From: Paenibacillus kribbensis
GTDB lineage: Bacteria > Bacillota > Bacilli > Paenibacillales > Paenibacillaceae
Direction of reading: 5' to 3'
DNA: 64,000 nucleotides
Assembly (NCBI RefSeq): GCF_002240415.1
Contig: NZ_CP020028.1
Span: forward strand, 1,032,001-1,096,000
A model generated the notes under the pieces. It worked only from the letters and a program-made list of their open reading frames with translations, made no database searches and was not told the DNA's origin. Shown here one piece after another: positions 43,120-52,774 of the stretch (the stretch's first letter is position 1; the number at the start of each line of letters is the position of its first letter). The translations under genes were made by a program, and so were the position numbers.

Positions 43120-44637
43120 ATGCGGATGAAAAACCTGCTGCACTATACTGAGAACCACCGCTACTGCGTTTATCGGGAATTTGGCTTGAGCGCATTGGAT
43201 GAATTGATGCTGGGAAGCGTCTATCAGCCGATGGTAGGTGCATTTGCGGTCAGTCTATATCGACTGTTGTTCCAGCATGTGCCAGTCGGACAGATTGGGT
43301 ATTCGCCGCTGGAACAGCAGCGTCGACTTTTTTTGACACTGGGACTGGAGCCGAGTGAGAAGGGACGCAAGTATTTGATTGAACAGACCTCCAAGCTGGA
43401 GGCTGTTGGTCTGTTGCAGACGTCCAGGCTGTATGCGCCCGAAACGGACGATTACATGTATGAATATGAGCTGCAGCCGCCGCTCTCACCTGCCGAATTT
43501 TTCAGAACGCAGCATCTCACCCTTTTGCTCAGAGACAAAATCGGCAAGTTTGCGGTGCTTTCTCTGAGAGAATCGTTGTGGAGCAGGGAATCTAGCGAAT
43601 GGTCGCAATCTTCCTATAATAAAGAGAATATTTCGGTTCCGTTTTATGAGCTGTTTGAGCTGAACACCCATGTTATAGATTATGAGCTGGAGCAGGCGCT
43701 GTCCGAAGTGTCCACAGGCCGTCAGACTGGGGCATTAACGTCAGAGTCGGAGGAAGCGCTGAACTATGCAGACATCATTCTCCGTTTTCCGCGTGAATCC
43801 GTCAATCGCAAGCATGTGGAGCGTCTGCGTTTTGATCATGAGCAGTTAGGCATGGTGAATTACGTTGTCCGCAAATTTGATCTATCTGTACAGGACATCA
43901 GCCGTCTGCTGGATGAGGACGGTATTTTTACCGAAGCAGGCGATTTGCTGCTCGACGAGCTTCAGCTTCGCGCTAGCCAGCAATCCAGGCAGGATCGGAA
44001 GCGTCAGGAGGAACAGCAGGTGCAGGCCGCCAAGGTGGTTGCTTTACGCCAGAGGGAAGCTTCTCCATCTGAAGAGCCGCCCGTAGAGCAAGCGGTAGAA
44101 ATGGAATTTTATGTAGAGGTGCCACCACAGTTCACAGCCAAGTGTGACATTCACCAATATAATATGATGTTACGCAACGAGCCTTATCGCCGTTTGCTGC
44201 AAACCTTTTTCCCCGGCACGGTTCCCGGTAACCTGCTGGATATATTCGAAAAAATTGATATCAGCTACAAGCTGCAGGGTGAAGTCATCAACGTTCTTAT
44301 CCATTACTTGATGTCGCTGCTCGTGTCGGGGAGTGATCAACGGATCAACCGCAATTTTGTCGAGGCCGTTGCTTCCAACATGCTGCTTAAGCAGGTAAAT
44401 ACTTATGAAAAGGCCGTTCAATATATACGGGATCAAGCCAAGGTAAAGGGAAAACAGTCTTCTGCTTCTTCTACCGGCGGCCGCTCCCGCTCGTATGCCA
44501 AAAATAATGGCTCTGCCAAGCCATCCATTCCGATCGTACAAGACCAGCCTTCCGAGGAATCCGTATCCGAGGAAGAACTGGACGAACTGCTGCGCCTGGC
44601 CGAGCGTATGCAATCGGGTAAACAGAAAAAGGTGTAG
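43120..44637 (+). CDS. dnaB: replication initiation/membrane attachment protein DnaB (Bacillus type)
   Basis: Helicase-loading cofactor of 505 residues that works with DnaD and DnaI to place the replicative helicase at oriC and restart sites. The N-terminal winged-helix part (YGLSALDE-type block FGLSALDELMLGSVYQPMVGAFAVSLYRLL near residue 21) and the C-terminal DnaB_2/DnaD-like domain (residues about 345-460, VNVLIHYLMSLLVSG) are evident. GGAAAGGAAG precedes the ATG. The Bacillus gene directly adjoins dnaI; here a 258-base gap with an interspersed element separates them. Confidence 0.9.
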   Translation: MRMKNLLHYTENHRYCVYREFGLSALDELMLGSVYQPMVGAFAVSLYRLLFQHVPVGQIGYSPLEQQRRLFLTLGLEPSEKGRKYLIEQTSKLEAVGLLQTSRLYAPETDDYMYEYELQPPLSPAEFFRTQHLTLLLRDKIGKFAVLSLRESLWSRESSEWSQSSYNKENISVPFYELFELNTHVIDYELEQALSEVSTGRQTGALTSESEEALNYADIILRFPRESVNRKHVERLRFDHEQLGMVNYVVRKFDLSVQDISRLLDEDGIFTEAGDLLLDELQLRASQQSRQDRKRQEEQQVQAAKVVALRQREASPSEEPPVEQAVEMEFYVEVPPQFTAKCDIHQYNMMLRNEPYRRLLQTFFPGTVPGNLLDIFEKIDISYKLQGEVINVLIHYLMSLLVSGSDQRINRNFVEAVASNMLLKQVNTYEKAVQYIRDQAKVKGKQSSASSTGGRSRSYAKNNGSAKPSIPIVQDQPSEESVSEEELDELLRLAERMQSGKQKKV

Positions 44638-44707
44638 ATAGATTTTAAGGTGTCAAGTTTTTAGTCCTTAACTTATTAAGCGAAGCCAATTCAATAATGT
44701 GTCGACT

Positions 44708-44865
44708 TTATGGCGGTCGGTAGCGAAGCGGATGGAATCGTTCTGGAGAAGCGATAGCGTTCGCCTTTGCCACCGGATTTTTACCATTGAAACTTAATCC
44801 AAAAAGTCCGGTGGCAACAGCGATCGTAAGAATGATCCATCCGCGAAGCGTCTCTCCCCCCATAA
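44708..44865 (+). repeat. interspersed palindromic element, copy A (between dnaB and dnaI)
   Basis: Long imperfect hairpin. Outer arms TTATGG (44708)/CCATAA (44860-44865), then GCGGATGG...TCGTTCT with AGAATGATCCATCCGC, then GCCACCGGA with TCCGGTGGC. Conserved core words are TCTGGAGAAGCG, AGCGTTCGCCTTTGC on the left and GCAACAGCGATCGTAAGA on the right, shared with copies B and C. The whole 258-base gap 44638-44895 holds only this element and the dnaI ribosome-binding site. Confidence 0.85.
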
Positions 44866-44895
44866 CTCTGCACATTTTAGAAAGGAGGAGTGTTC

Positions 44896-45843
44896 TTGGA
44901 ATCACTGGGCGATTTGCTACAGCAGATGCAGAACCCTTCGTTCCGCCAGCGCACGCGCAATGTGGCCGATCAGGTACTCAATGATCCGCTGGTGCAGGAA
45001 TTTTGCACTGCGCATCCTGATGTGGACGAAGCGCAATTGCGACTCAATATGAGCATGCTCTTTCAGTATGCCCGGGATCGTCGAAATTGTGACAATTGCC
45101 CGGGGCTGGAACGGTGTCCTAACGATTTTCAGGGCCATTTTTGCAAGCTGGGCGTGGAATATCCGAATGGAACAGCGGAAATCGTGGACATTCGGACCCC
45201 GTGCGCCAAGCTGGTTGCTGCCCAACATGAACAACGGGTGCGTCAGCGAATTAAAAGCTTTTATGTAGATGAGCGCGCGCTGCTGGAAGGATATAATGCC
45301 GTTGAAATTGCGCGCAAGGACTTGCAGCGGGTACCCGCAGTTAATCAGGTATTCCGCTATATTGAAGAAACCAAAAGCCAGGGTTTGTTAAAAAAAGGAC
45401 TGTATCTGGAAGGTACATTTGGTACGGGAAAAACCTTTTTAATGGGATACTTGCTGCACGAGCTGGCCTTGTATGGGCTGAACGGTGTGATCGTGTATAT
45501 GCCTGATTTTGTAGAGGACTTAAAGTCCATGATTCAGGATGGGCAGAAATTGAAGGAAACGACCGAAATGCTAAAAAATTGTGACCTGCTCGTATTTGAC
45601 GATATTGGGGCCGAAAATTTAAGCCCCTGGGTACGGGATCATGTGATGGGCTCTATTTTGAATTACCGAATGAACCGCAAGCCCACCTTTTATACCTCCA
45701 ATTACACGTTGGATGGGCTGGAGAAGCATCTCAGCTTTACGAGCAAGGATGGGGAGGAATTGTACAAGGGACAACGTTTGATGGACCGGATTCGTCCTTT
45801 TGTTGATATCATTACTGTGAAGGGGAAAAACCAGCGGGGGTAA
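44896..45843 (+). CDS. dnaI: primosomal AAA+ helicase loader DnaI
   Basis: ATPase of 315 residues that loads the replicative helicase. N-terminal DnaI domain with zinc ligands CDNCPGLERCPNDFQGHFC (residues about 58-76), then an AAA+ core: Walker A GTFGTGKTF near residue 176, Walker B LLVFDDIGAE near residue 234, and an Arg-finger-like RLMDRIRP near the end. The TTG at 44896 is 6 bases after AAAGGAGGAG; the GTG at 44890 overlaps that site. It partners DnaB encoded upstream. Confidence 0.93.
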   Translation: MESLGDLLQQMQNPSFRQRTRNVADQVLNDPLVQEFCTAHPDVDEAQLRLNMSMLFQYARDRRNCDNCPGLERCPNDFQGHFCKLGVEYPNGTAEIVDIRTPCAKLVAAQHEQRVRQRIKSFYVDERALLEGYNAVEIARKDLQRVPAVNQVFRYIEETKSQGLLKKGLYLEGTFGTGKTFLMGYLLHELALYGLNGVIVYMPDFVEDLKSMIQDGQKLKETTEMLKNCDLLVFDDIGAENLSPWVRDHVMGSILNYRMNRKPTFYTSNYTLDGLEKHLSFTSKDGEELYKGQRLMDRIRPFVDIITVKGKNQRG

Positions 45844-45871
45844 AGGGGCACCCGTCTGCTATTTTGATATC

Positions 45872-45900
45872 TTACAATTAAAAAACTATTGTGATATAAT
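45872..45900 (+). promoter_or_regulatory. trxA promoter
   Basis: TTACAA (45872-45877), 17-base spacer, extended -10 TGATATAAT ending at 45900. Confidence 0.65.
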
Positions 45901-45968
45901 TAATAGGTGTCGAAAAAGACATTACAGGTTATAATAATCTTGACTTTTCTATAAAGGAGGAACATACA

Positions 45969-46286
45969 ATGGCAATTGTTAACGTGTCCGATCAATCCTT
46001 CAACGCAGAAGTCGAAGGCACAGGAACCGTTTTGGTTGATTTTTGGGCGCCATGGTGCGGTCCTTGCAAAATGATCGCTCCTATTCTGGAGGATCTGTCC
46101 ACAGAGGTGGGCGACAGCGTCAAAATCGCGAAAGTAAACGTGGATGAAAATCCAGAGTCTGCTTCTCGTTTCGGCGTTATGAGCATTCCTACTCTGATCG
46201 TCTTCAAAGACGGACAGCCTGTTGATAAAGTGGTAGGTTTGAACTCAAAAGAAGCACTGAAAAACATGCTTACCAAACACCAATAA
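45969..46286 (+). CDS. trxA: thioredoxin TrxA
   Basis: Canonical 105-residue thioredoxin, the general cytoplasmic disulfide reductant. WCGPC gives Cys30 and Cys33; cis-Pro lies in MSIPTLIVF, and GLNSKEAL is conserved near the end. AAAGGAGGAACATACA precedes the ATG. Its own promoter and a terminator at 46345 make it monocistronic. Confidence 0.97.
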   Translation: MAIVNVSDQSFNAEVEGTGTVLVDFWAPWCGPCKMIAPILEDLSTEVGDSVKIAKVNVDENPESASRFGVMSIPTLIVFKDGQPVDKVVGLNSKEALKNMLTKHQ

Positions 46287-46344
46287 TCATTGCATGTGAC
46301 CCATGCTCCTGCGGGGGTCTGGGGAGCGGCCGTGATTGGTCAAT

Positions 46345-46376
46345 GCCTCCGGTTGTATATACCGGGGGCGTTTTTT
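46345..46376 (+). terminator. trxA terminator
   Basis: GCCTCCGGT (46345-46353) pairs with ACCGGGGGC (46361-46369), followed by GTTTTTT. Confidence 0.9.
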
Positions 46377-46444
46377 GCGTATTATTCCTATATATTATAT
46401 CGTAGTTAAGCAGTCATTTAAGAATGGAAGGGGGAACCGGGCGG

Positions 46445-48424
46445 ATGAAATCTTTTACGGAGGACTTGCACGATCAGGAGAAGGCGCTGGAGAACATACG
46501 GCATAAATTAGCGTTACTGCCGGATGCATCAGGTTGTTATCTGATGAAGAATGGCGAAGGCACCATTATTTATGTCGGCAAGGCCAAAGTGTTGAAAAAC
46601 CGGGTCCGTTCCTATTTTACAGGCAGCCATAATGGCAAGACGCAGCGACTGGTTGCCGATATTCGTGATTTTGAATATATCGTAACAGCCAGTAATATGG
46701 AGGCGCTCATTCTGGAGTGCAACCTGATCAAAAAGTATCAGCCGCGCTATAACGTGCTGTTGAAGGATGATAAAACCTTTCCGTATTTGAAAATTACGAA
46801 CGAGGCCCACCCCAAGCTGGAGGTGACCCGGCGCGTTCTGAAAGATAAAGCAAAATATTTTGGGCCTTATCCCAACTCCTACGCGGCACATCAGACGAAG
46901 AAGCTGTTGGATCGCATGTATCCGCTGCGCAAGTGCGGTGTGATGCCCAAGGAAGTATGCCTGTATTATCACATGCATCAATGTTTGGGACCCTGTGTAA
47001 AAGAAGTTGATCAGGAAACGTATGACCAGATTGGTCAGGAGATTGCTTCTTTTTTGAGCGGGGGACATGAGGAAATTAAAAAAGATCTCCAGCGTAAAAT
47101 GCAGGAGGCCGCAGAGGAGCTGTATTTTGAGCGTGCCAAGGAGCTGCGGGATCAGATTATCAGTATTGACGCCATGATGGAAAAGCAGAAAATCACAACC
47201 TCTGATGCCAAGGACCGAGATGTGTTCGGGTTTTCGGTAGACAAGGGCTGGATGTGTGTGCAAATCCTATATGTTCGCAAGGGTAAAATGATCGAGCGGC
47301 ATATGTCGACTTTTCCTTTCTACGGAGAGGCTTACAGCGATTTTATGTCCTATGTGACGCAATATTACAGTGACAACCCGGCAGTACCGCAGGAAATTTT
47401 GCTGCCCGATACATCCAAGCTGGTAAAGCAGACGGAACAGGATGGGCAGAGTGTAGAACCTGCTTCAGAACGTCCTGCTGATACACTTCTGGTGGCTGAG
47501 GAACGAGCTTCTTATGCGGAGTCAGCACATCCAGAAACAGAAGCCCAGCTCTCCGGCGGGCTGGAGGAACCGGCTACAGCAGCCCTTGCTCTGGCTGAAT
47601 GGCTGGATGTAAAGGTGTTTGTACCACAGCGTGGTCTGAAAAAACAAATGACCGAGATGGCAACGGAAAATGCACGTGTCGCTTTGGATGAGAAGTTTAA
47701 GCTGATCGAGCGGGACGAGGAGCGGACATCCAAGGCTGCGAGCAATCTGGGGCATGCAATTGGACTGGATCGCTTGCATCGGGTGGAGGCGTTTGATAAT
47801 TCCAACATACAAGGCTCTGACCCTGTATCAGCCATGATTGTGTTCATTGACGGCAAGCCTGCCAAAAAGGAGTATCGGAAATATAAAATCCGTTCTGTGC
47901 AGGGGCCAGATGACTATGAAACGATGCGTGAGGTTATTCGGCGCCGATATGAGCGTGTGCTGAAGGAAAATCTGGAGCGACCCGATCTGATTGTTGTCGA
48001 TGGTGGGCGTGGGCAAATTAAGGCGGCGACTGATGTACTGGAAAATGAGCTTGGTTTATTCATTCCGGTGTGTGGTCTCGTGAAGGATGCCAAACACAGA
48101 ACTTCCCAGCTACTGGTGGGAGAATCCAGTGAGGCTGTGAAATTGGCTCGTAATAGCGAAGAATTTTATCTGCTGCAACGAATTCAGGACGAGGTTCACC
48201 GTTTTGCGATTACCTTCCACCGGGAGCAACGCGGCAAGTCCATGATAACGTCCCGTCTGGATTCCATTCCGGGCATTGGCGAGAAGCGGCGCAAGCTGCT
48301 GCTTAAGCATTTTGGGTCCCTCAGAAAAATAAGAGAGGCCAGCGTCGAAGACTTCCGGCCTCTCTCTATTGGTGATAAGCTTGCGCGTCAGATTATAGCT
48401 GCCCTTCGGGAGGAGGAGTCGTAG
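46445..48424 (+). CDS. uvrC: excinuclease ABC subunit UvrC, with a long internal insert
   Basis: Nucleotide-excision repair nuclease of 659 residues that makes the 3' and 5' cuts in the UvrB-DNA complex. GIY-YIG domain ([29 protein letters not shown]) near residues 30-58, UVR motif ([13 protein letters not shown]) near residue 225, RNase H-like endonuclease domain ([36 protein letters not shown]), and C-terminal helix-hairpin-helix motifs. Residues about 325-380 are an Ala/Glu/Ser-rich insert absent from typical UvrC. The ATG at 46445 has AAGGGGG 9 bases upstream; the opening at 46424 overlaps it. The 3' end overlaps the convergent CPBP gene by 32 bases. Confidence 0.94.
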   Translation: MKSFTEDLHDQEKALENIRHKLALLPDASGCYLMKNGEGTIIYVGKAKVLKNRVRSYFTGSHNGKTQRLVADIRDFEYIVTASNMEALILECNLIKKYQPRYNVLLKDDKTFPYLKITNEAHPKLEVTRRVLKDKAKYFGPYPNSYAAHQTKKLLDRMYPLRKCGVMPKEVCLYYHMHQCLGPCVKEVDQETYDQIGQEIASFLSGGHEEIKKDLQRKMQEAAEELYFERAKELRDQIISIDAMMEKQKITTSDAKDRDVFGFSVDKGWMCVQILYVRKGKMIERHMSTFPFYGEAYSDFMSYVTQYYSDNPAVPQEILLPDTSKLVKQTEQDGQSVEPASERPADTLLVAEERASYAESAHPETEAQLSGGLEEPATAALALAEWLDVKVFVPQRGLKKQMTEMATENARVALDEKFKLIERDEERTSKAASNLGHAIGLDRLHRVEAFDNSNIQGSDPVSAMIVFIDGKPAKKEYRKYKIRSVQGPDDYETMREVIRRRYERVLKENLERPDLIVVDGGRGQIKAATDVLENELGLFIPVCGLVKDAKHRTSQLLVGESSEAVKLARNSEEFYLLQRIQDEVHRFAITFHREQRGKSMITSRLDSIPGIGEKRRKLLLKHFGSLRKIREASVEDFRPLSIGDKLARQIIAALREEES

Positions 48425-50123
48425 TATACGGCTCCTCTTTTTTAATAGGCTCAAACATGATTCGATTAGGCTTTTTTGGACTAAACCAGTAAAAAACGTA
48501 ACCCACAATGGCTGGAAGTAAGATCCAGAACAAACCTGCGCTCAGGTTCACGGTATCTCCCAAACTCATCACACTAAAGCCCATGAGAATGCTGTCAAAA
48601 ATAACGTGGCTGAACATGGCAGCGATAAAGCCGTAACGCAGGAACACAAAGCTGAACAGCAATCCGAGGAAGGTCAGCTCAATAGGTCTGGAAATCACCG
48701 GATAGATCGGATACAGTGTGTGCCCCAGTGCCCATATAAGCGTGGTGATCAGGCAAGCGACAAAAGTGTTCCTCACTATTTTTTTCACCATCGGAATACC
48801 GAACAGACGGTATACGGCCTCCTCCCCAATACCAGCCATCCAGGCCATAATCGGCAATAACCATGGATAAGCCATATTGTAAGGAGATTGCGTGGCATCT
48901 GTTGTGGAGAACGTATTGAAGGTACGTTCCAGTACAAAGAACAAAATGGATTGTACTCCAAGTAAAATAAAGGCCCACAGGTAACCAACATACATACTGC
49001 GAAGCACATACAGCCCGTAGCCCGGCTCTTTGGCACGTGGCCATGCATTCAGTCCAACCTGACGCATAAGCCCGTCACCGCCGACCAGGGAGAAATAGAG
49101 TGCTACGGTCATAGCGAAGGAAACACCAACCTGGAAAACCATGAGAAATATAAGCATTCCCCGGCTGCCTGCTTCTGCTTGCAGTAAAGGCAGCATGTTC
49201 AAGGTCCCTGCCATAGTAGCAACAAAATACACAACGGACAAAACAATGCCGCGTACAAAGGAAGTGTGGCGTCGTGTGAGAGACGCGTAGACAATCGCGA
49301 GTACGGCCAATACGAAGGTAAACAAGGCATAACCCGCATAGGTCATCCAGTTGGCCCAGTAGGTTTGCTTTTTGACATAATCGGTATAGGACGATGGGGC
49401 AGAAAAGCTCTGTGTAAACGAGCGAACATCCCCATCTTCAAAAGTAAACGCCAGTGTAAGTACCGAGGAGCCGATTTGTTTTCCGTCCACGGTATACTTT
49501 AATCCACCCTCCCCTTCGTTGGTCACGAGCTTCAAGTCCGACGGCTTAAAGCCAAAGCGCTTGACCCATACAGAGGCTGCCTGCTCTTTTGCTTCAAGCG
49601 TCATGTCGCCCTCAGCCGCACGAACAAGCCTGCTGCGCGCTTGCTCATCCGTAGAAATATCGGCTTGTGCGTAATTGGTACTGGAGGTCATTCGTTTAAA
49701 GCTAACGACTTTGCCAGTCGATAAATCCACATGAATTTGCAATTTTCCCTTCGTGGAAGGATCTGGGATATCGACCCGAAAAGTTTCGTAAGGGTAGCTT
49801 TTTTTCCATGTACGGTCGTACTGTTGAAGCAGTTTTTCTCTGGATAAATAACCGTACAAATCCGTTTCAGCCTGATAGGTGACGACAGGCATTTCTGGCG
49901 GTGATTCTGTATAGCCCAGCTCGGAGCGAGCGAAGTCTAATGCGTGGTTAACCGCTTCTTGTTTGCTGATCGTCGCTGTGCTCATCAATGATTCTGGACT
50001 TGGATTGCTAAGCGAGGGAATCAGCAATTGAAAGATAAAAAAGCAAATCAGGCCAATCCCGCCCAACAAGCCTAATCTTTTGAAGTTGGCCGAGAGCACG
50101 ACCGGTTTCCCGATAGGATTCAT
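48393..50123 (-). CDS. CPBP-family intramembrane metalloprotease with extracytoplasmic N-terminal half
   Basis: Membrane protein of 576 residues. One helix near residue 25, an extracytoplasmic domain (residues about 40-260, PepSY-like strands), then about eight helices. CPBP (Abi) motifs are complete: EEAVYR near residue 432, HTLYP about 40 residues later, and HVIFD. These form the metal site of Rce1-type proteases. AAGGAGG lies 7 bases before the ATG at 50123; the frame open to 50228 lacks a site. The function is unknown; related proteins process peptides or act in immunity. Confidence 0.85.
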   Translation of the reverse strand: MNPIGKPVVLSANFKRLGLLGGIGLICFFIFQLLIPSLSNPSPESLMSTATISKQEAVNHALDFARSELGYTESPPEMPVVTYQAETDLYGYLSREKLLQQYDRTWKKSYPYETFRVDIPDPSTKGKLQIHVDLSTGKVVSFKRMTSSTNYAQADISTDEQARSRLVRAAEGDMTLEAKEQAASVWVKRFGFKPSDLKLVTNEGEGGLKYTVDGKQIGSSVLTLAFTFEDGDVRSFTQSFSAPSSYTDYVKKQTYWANWMTYAGYALFTFVLAVLAIVYASLTRRHTSFVRGIVLSVVYFVATMAGTLNMLPLLQAEAGSRGMLIFLMVFQVGVSFAMTVALYFSLVGGDGLMRQVGLNAWPRAKEPGYGLYVLRSMYVGYLWAFILLGVQSILFFVLERTFNTFSTTDATQSPYNMAYPWLLPIMAWMAGIGEEAVYRLFGIPMVKKIVRNTFVACLITTLIWALGHTLYPIYPVISRPIELTFLGLLFSFVFLRYGFIAAMFSHVIFDSILMGFSVMSLGDTVNLSAGLFWILLPAIVGYVFYWFSPKKPNRIMFEPIKKEEPYTTTPPPEGQL

Positions 50124-50374
50124 GAGTTTCCTCCTTAATCTGTAAATAAGTGCATCCATTAAAGATATCATACTGCACAGGTTCCCGCCAACACAGCTGT
50201 GATATTCATGAAAATGGAGTGAAAGCACCCTAAAGTTTCAATAAAATAAGATAAACTGCGATTAAACGCTGCCTATTCGCAAAATAAAGCCAAATTAACG
50301 TTTTTTAGACAAAATCGGTTTTGTGATCTGGATACAGAAGGATTATAATCTTGAGGCAATGCCTATAAAATCAA

Positions 50375-50520
50375 TAGGTAACGCCATACATTTGAGCCGA
50401 ATTTCCATAGGAAAACGGGGGAACCATTGTTACTGGGGTGAATTTTACAGCCGGTCTCGTACTGGACGTGTGAATAGGGCATACTGTGCTGCCCGAATCC
50501 GTCAGCTAACCTCGTAGGCT
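50375..50520 (+). promoter_or_regulatory. c-di-AMP riboswitch (ydaO/yuaA motif) upstream of ktrBA
   Basis: Conserved motif words are visible in order: GGTAACGCC, TTTGAGCCGAAT, CGGGGGAACC, TTACTGGGGTGAAT, GCCGGT, GCCCGAATCCGTCAGCTAACC and TCGTAGGC. In Bacillus the same class lies upstream of ktrAB, where c-di-AMP binding stops transcription so that K+ uptake falls. A terminator follows at 50538-50567. Confidence 0.92.
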
Positions 50521-50537
50521 GTGACAGGGACCCAGTC

Positions 50538-50567
50538 AGGCACTCGGTTTTCCGGTGTCTTTTTTTG
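50538..50567 (+). terminator. riboswitch terminator
   Basis: AGGCACTCGG pairs with CCGGTGTCT (one bulged C) around TTTT, followed by seven T residues. It is the expression platform of the c-di-AMP riboswitch. Confidence 0.8.
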
Positions 50568-50604
50568 TGTATAAGTGTGAAAATAAAAGTTTGCTGAGTT
50601 AAGG

Positions 50605-50672
50605 ACGCTGCGCGGTCCATTTGATCTTCCGATCGCTAACGCTTCTCCAGATTTAAATGGACCGCGTAGCGG
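50605..50672 (-). repeat. interspersed palindromic element, short copy D (ktrB leader)
   Basis: On the minus strand GCTACGCGGTCCATTTAAATCT, then the conserved GGAGAAGCG..AGCGATCGGAAGAT core, then CAAATGGACCGCGCAGC. It lacks the central arm of copies A to C. It lies between the riboswitch terminator and ktrB, so it is part of the ktrB leader RNA in reverse orientation. Confidence 0.75.
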
Positions 50673-50732
50673 GCTTACACCGTATTAAATCACTGTTTTT
50701 ATAGTTTTAAGGAGTAGGAGAAGTGATGATTC

Positions 50733-52073
50733 ATGAACCCCAATGCCGGCTGGCTTCGGCTTTCTCCACCGCGGATATTTGTTGCGGGCTTTGCCGTTAT
50801 CATACTTATAGGTAGTTTATTGTTAATGCTGCCGATTTCCAATACAACGGGGAAGCCGCTTGCGTTTATAGACGCTTTGTTTACAGCGGCTTCCGCGACC
50901 TGTGTCACAGGACTTGTCGTTAAGGACACGGGGACTTTTTTTACAACCTTCGGTCAGGTGGTGATCGCTGCGCTCATTCAGGTCGGCGGTCTCGGTTTTA
51001 TGACCATGGCAACCCTGATCGCGCTGGTGTTCAAGCGTCGCATCTCCTTGCGGGAGCGTCTCATTTTGCAGGAGGCGATGAATCAGACCTCTGTAGAGGG
51101 GATCATCGGCTTGATCCGTAAGGTGTTATTGTATTCACTGGTCATTGAGGGCGTGTGCGCTACGATATTTGCGGTTCGCTGGTCCTTTGACATGCCTGTA
51201 GGCAGGGCGATTTATTTTGGAATCTGGCATGCGATTTCCATGTTTAACAATGCTGGTTTCGATTTATTCGGTCACTTTCGCAGCCTGACAGGTTATGTAT
51301 ATGATCCCGTCGTTAATTTTACCGCTATGTTTTTGATTATCTCGGGAGGCATCGGCTTTGTGGTGATGTCGGATCTGGCAGAATATCGCAAACGTCAGAG
51401 ACTGACCTTGCATACCAAGGTGGTACTTAGCATGACGGCTGCACTGATTGTAGTCGGTAGCCTTGTCATCTTTGTTTTCGAGTTTACGAATCCAAACACA
51501 TTAGGCTCGCTCGATTGGGGAGGCAAGCTGCTGGGATCTTTATTCCAGTCGGTAACCCCTCGTACCGCTGGTGCTAATACGCTGGATATCGCAAGCCTGC
51601 GGCAGGCTACGCAGTTTTTCATCATTATACTGATGTTCATAGGGGCTTCCCCTGGCTCCACTGGTGGCGGGATTAAAACGACAACGTTCGCGCTACTCGT
51701 TGGAGCGGTGTTTTCTATGCTGCGAGGTCGGGAAGATATTGTATTGTTCAAGTATCGGCTTGCGCAAGCACGAATTTACAAGGCTTTGACCATTACTCTG
51801 TTGGGACTGTTGTTCGTGATTGGGGTAACGATGATTTTGTCTGCCACCGAAGATCATCATTTTCTGATGATTTTGTTTGAAACGGTGTCTGCCTTTGGAA
51901 CGGTGGGATTGTCGATGGGGCTTACACCTGATTTGACCGTTGTTGGCAAGCTGGTGATTACTCTGACGATGTTTGCAGGTAGACTCGGACCGCTCACGCT
52001 GGCTTATGCACTTGGCCCCAAAAAGGGTAAGGAATTATATCGGCATCCGGAAGGCAAAATGATTATAGGATAG
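50733..52073 (+). CDS. ktrB: potassium channel subunit KtrB (TrkH family)
   Basis: Membrane subunit of 446 residues of the KtrAB Na+-dependent K+ uptake system, four M1-P-M2 repeats. P-loop Gly signatures include TCVTGL near residue 60, NNAGFDLFG near residue 174, GASPGSTGGG near residue 305 and AFGTVGLSMG near residue 388. GGAG lies 12-17 bases before the ATG. Transcription is controlled by the c-di-AMP riboswitch, and ktrA follows 18 bases later. Confidence 0.94.
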   Translation: MNPNAGWLRLSPPRIFVAGFAVIILIGSLLLMLPISNTTGKPLAFIDALFTAASATCVTGLVVKDTGTFFTTFGQVVIAALIQVGGLGFMTMATLIALVFKRRISLRERLILQEAMNQTSVEGIIGLIRKVLLYSLVIEGVCATIFAVRWSFDMPVGRAIYFGIWHAISMFNNAGFDLFGHFRSLTGYVYDPVVNFTAMFLIISGGIGFVVMSDLAEYRKRQRLTLHTKVVLSMTAALIVVGSLVIFVFEFTNPNTLGSLDWGGKLLGSLFQSVTPRTAGANTLDIASLRQATQFFIIILMFIGASPGSTGGGIKTTTFALLVGAVFSMLRGREDIVLFKYRLAQARIYKALTITLLGLLFVIGVTMILSATEDHHFLMILFETVSAFGTVGLSMGLTPDLTVVGKLVITLTMFAGRLGPLTLAYALGPKKGKELYRHPEGKMIIG

Positions 52074-52091
52074 GGGAGTTTTCGAGTAGAT

Positions 52092-52769
52092 ATGAAAACG
52101 CAGCAGTTTGTAGTTATTGGCTTGGGACGGTTTGGCTCAAGCCTGGCTTTGCAATTGGTGGATATGGGGTGCGAGGTACTTGGCATCGACCGCAATGAGG
52201 ACGTTGTAGACAGCATGAGTGAGCTGCTGACGCATACTGTTGTAGCGGATGCTACCGATGAGGATTCGTTGCGGTCGCTAGGTATCCGTAATTTCGATTG
52301 CGGTATTGTTGCTATTGGGGATGACATTCAGGTAAGCATTCTAACCACCATTTTGCTGAAAGAGCTGGGTGTAAAAAAAGTCGTAGCCAAAGCGATATCT
52401 GTGCTGCACGGACGGGCATTGGAAAAGCTCGGTGTGGACCGTGTCATTTATCCTGAACGGGATATGGGAATACGGGTGGCCCATCAGCTGGTTACGCCTA
52501 ATTTGCTCGACTATTTGGAGCTATCCAAGGAATACAGCATTGTGGAACTAAATGTACCCGCATGCCTCAATGGCAAAACGTTATCAGAGCTGAATGCCCG
52601 TACCCGCTTTGGCTGCAGTATCGTGGCTCTTCATACGGCGAACGGTATTCTCATTGCGCCAACGGCTATGGATCGGCTAAAAGCGGACGATATTATGGTC
52701 ATCATCGGTTCCAATGACAATATCGCCCGCTTCGAGGATGAGGTCGTTAACGTCAATGAAGAAGGCTAA
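52092..52769 (+). CDS. ktrA: potassium uptake regulator KtrA (RCK)
   Basis: Cytoplasmic regulatory subunit of 225 residues. RCK_N Rossmann fold with VIGLGRFGSSLALQL at the start and the acidic D after strand 2 (GIDRN), binding ATP/ADP; RCK_C from about residue 138, the domain where c-di-AMP binds in homologues. It is co-transcribed with ktrB, so both transcription (riboswitch) and activity (RCK_C) may answer to c-di-AMP. Confidence 0.94.
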   Translation: MKTQQFVVIGLGRFGSSLALQLVDMGCEVLGIDRNEDVVDSMSELLTHTVVADATDEDSLRSLGIRNFDCGIVAIGDDIQVSILTTILLKELGVKKVVAKAISVLHGRALEKLGVDRVIYPERDMGIRVAHQLVTPNLLDYLELSKEYSIVELNVPACLNGKTLSELNARTRFGCSIVALHTANGILIAPTAMDRLKADDIMVIIGSNDNIARFEDEVVNVNEEG

Positions 52770-52774
52770 CCGTG

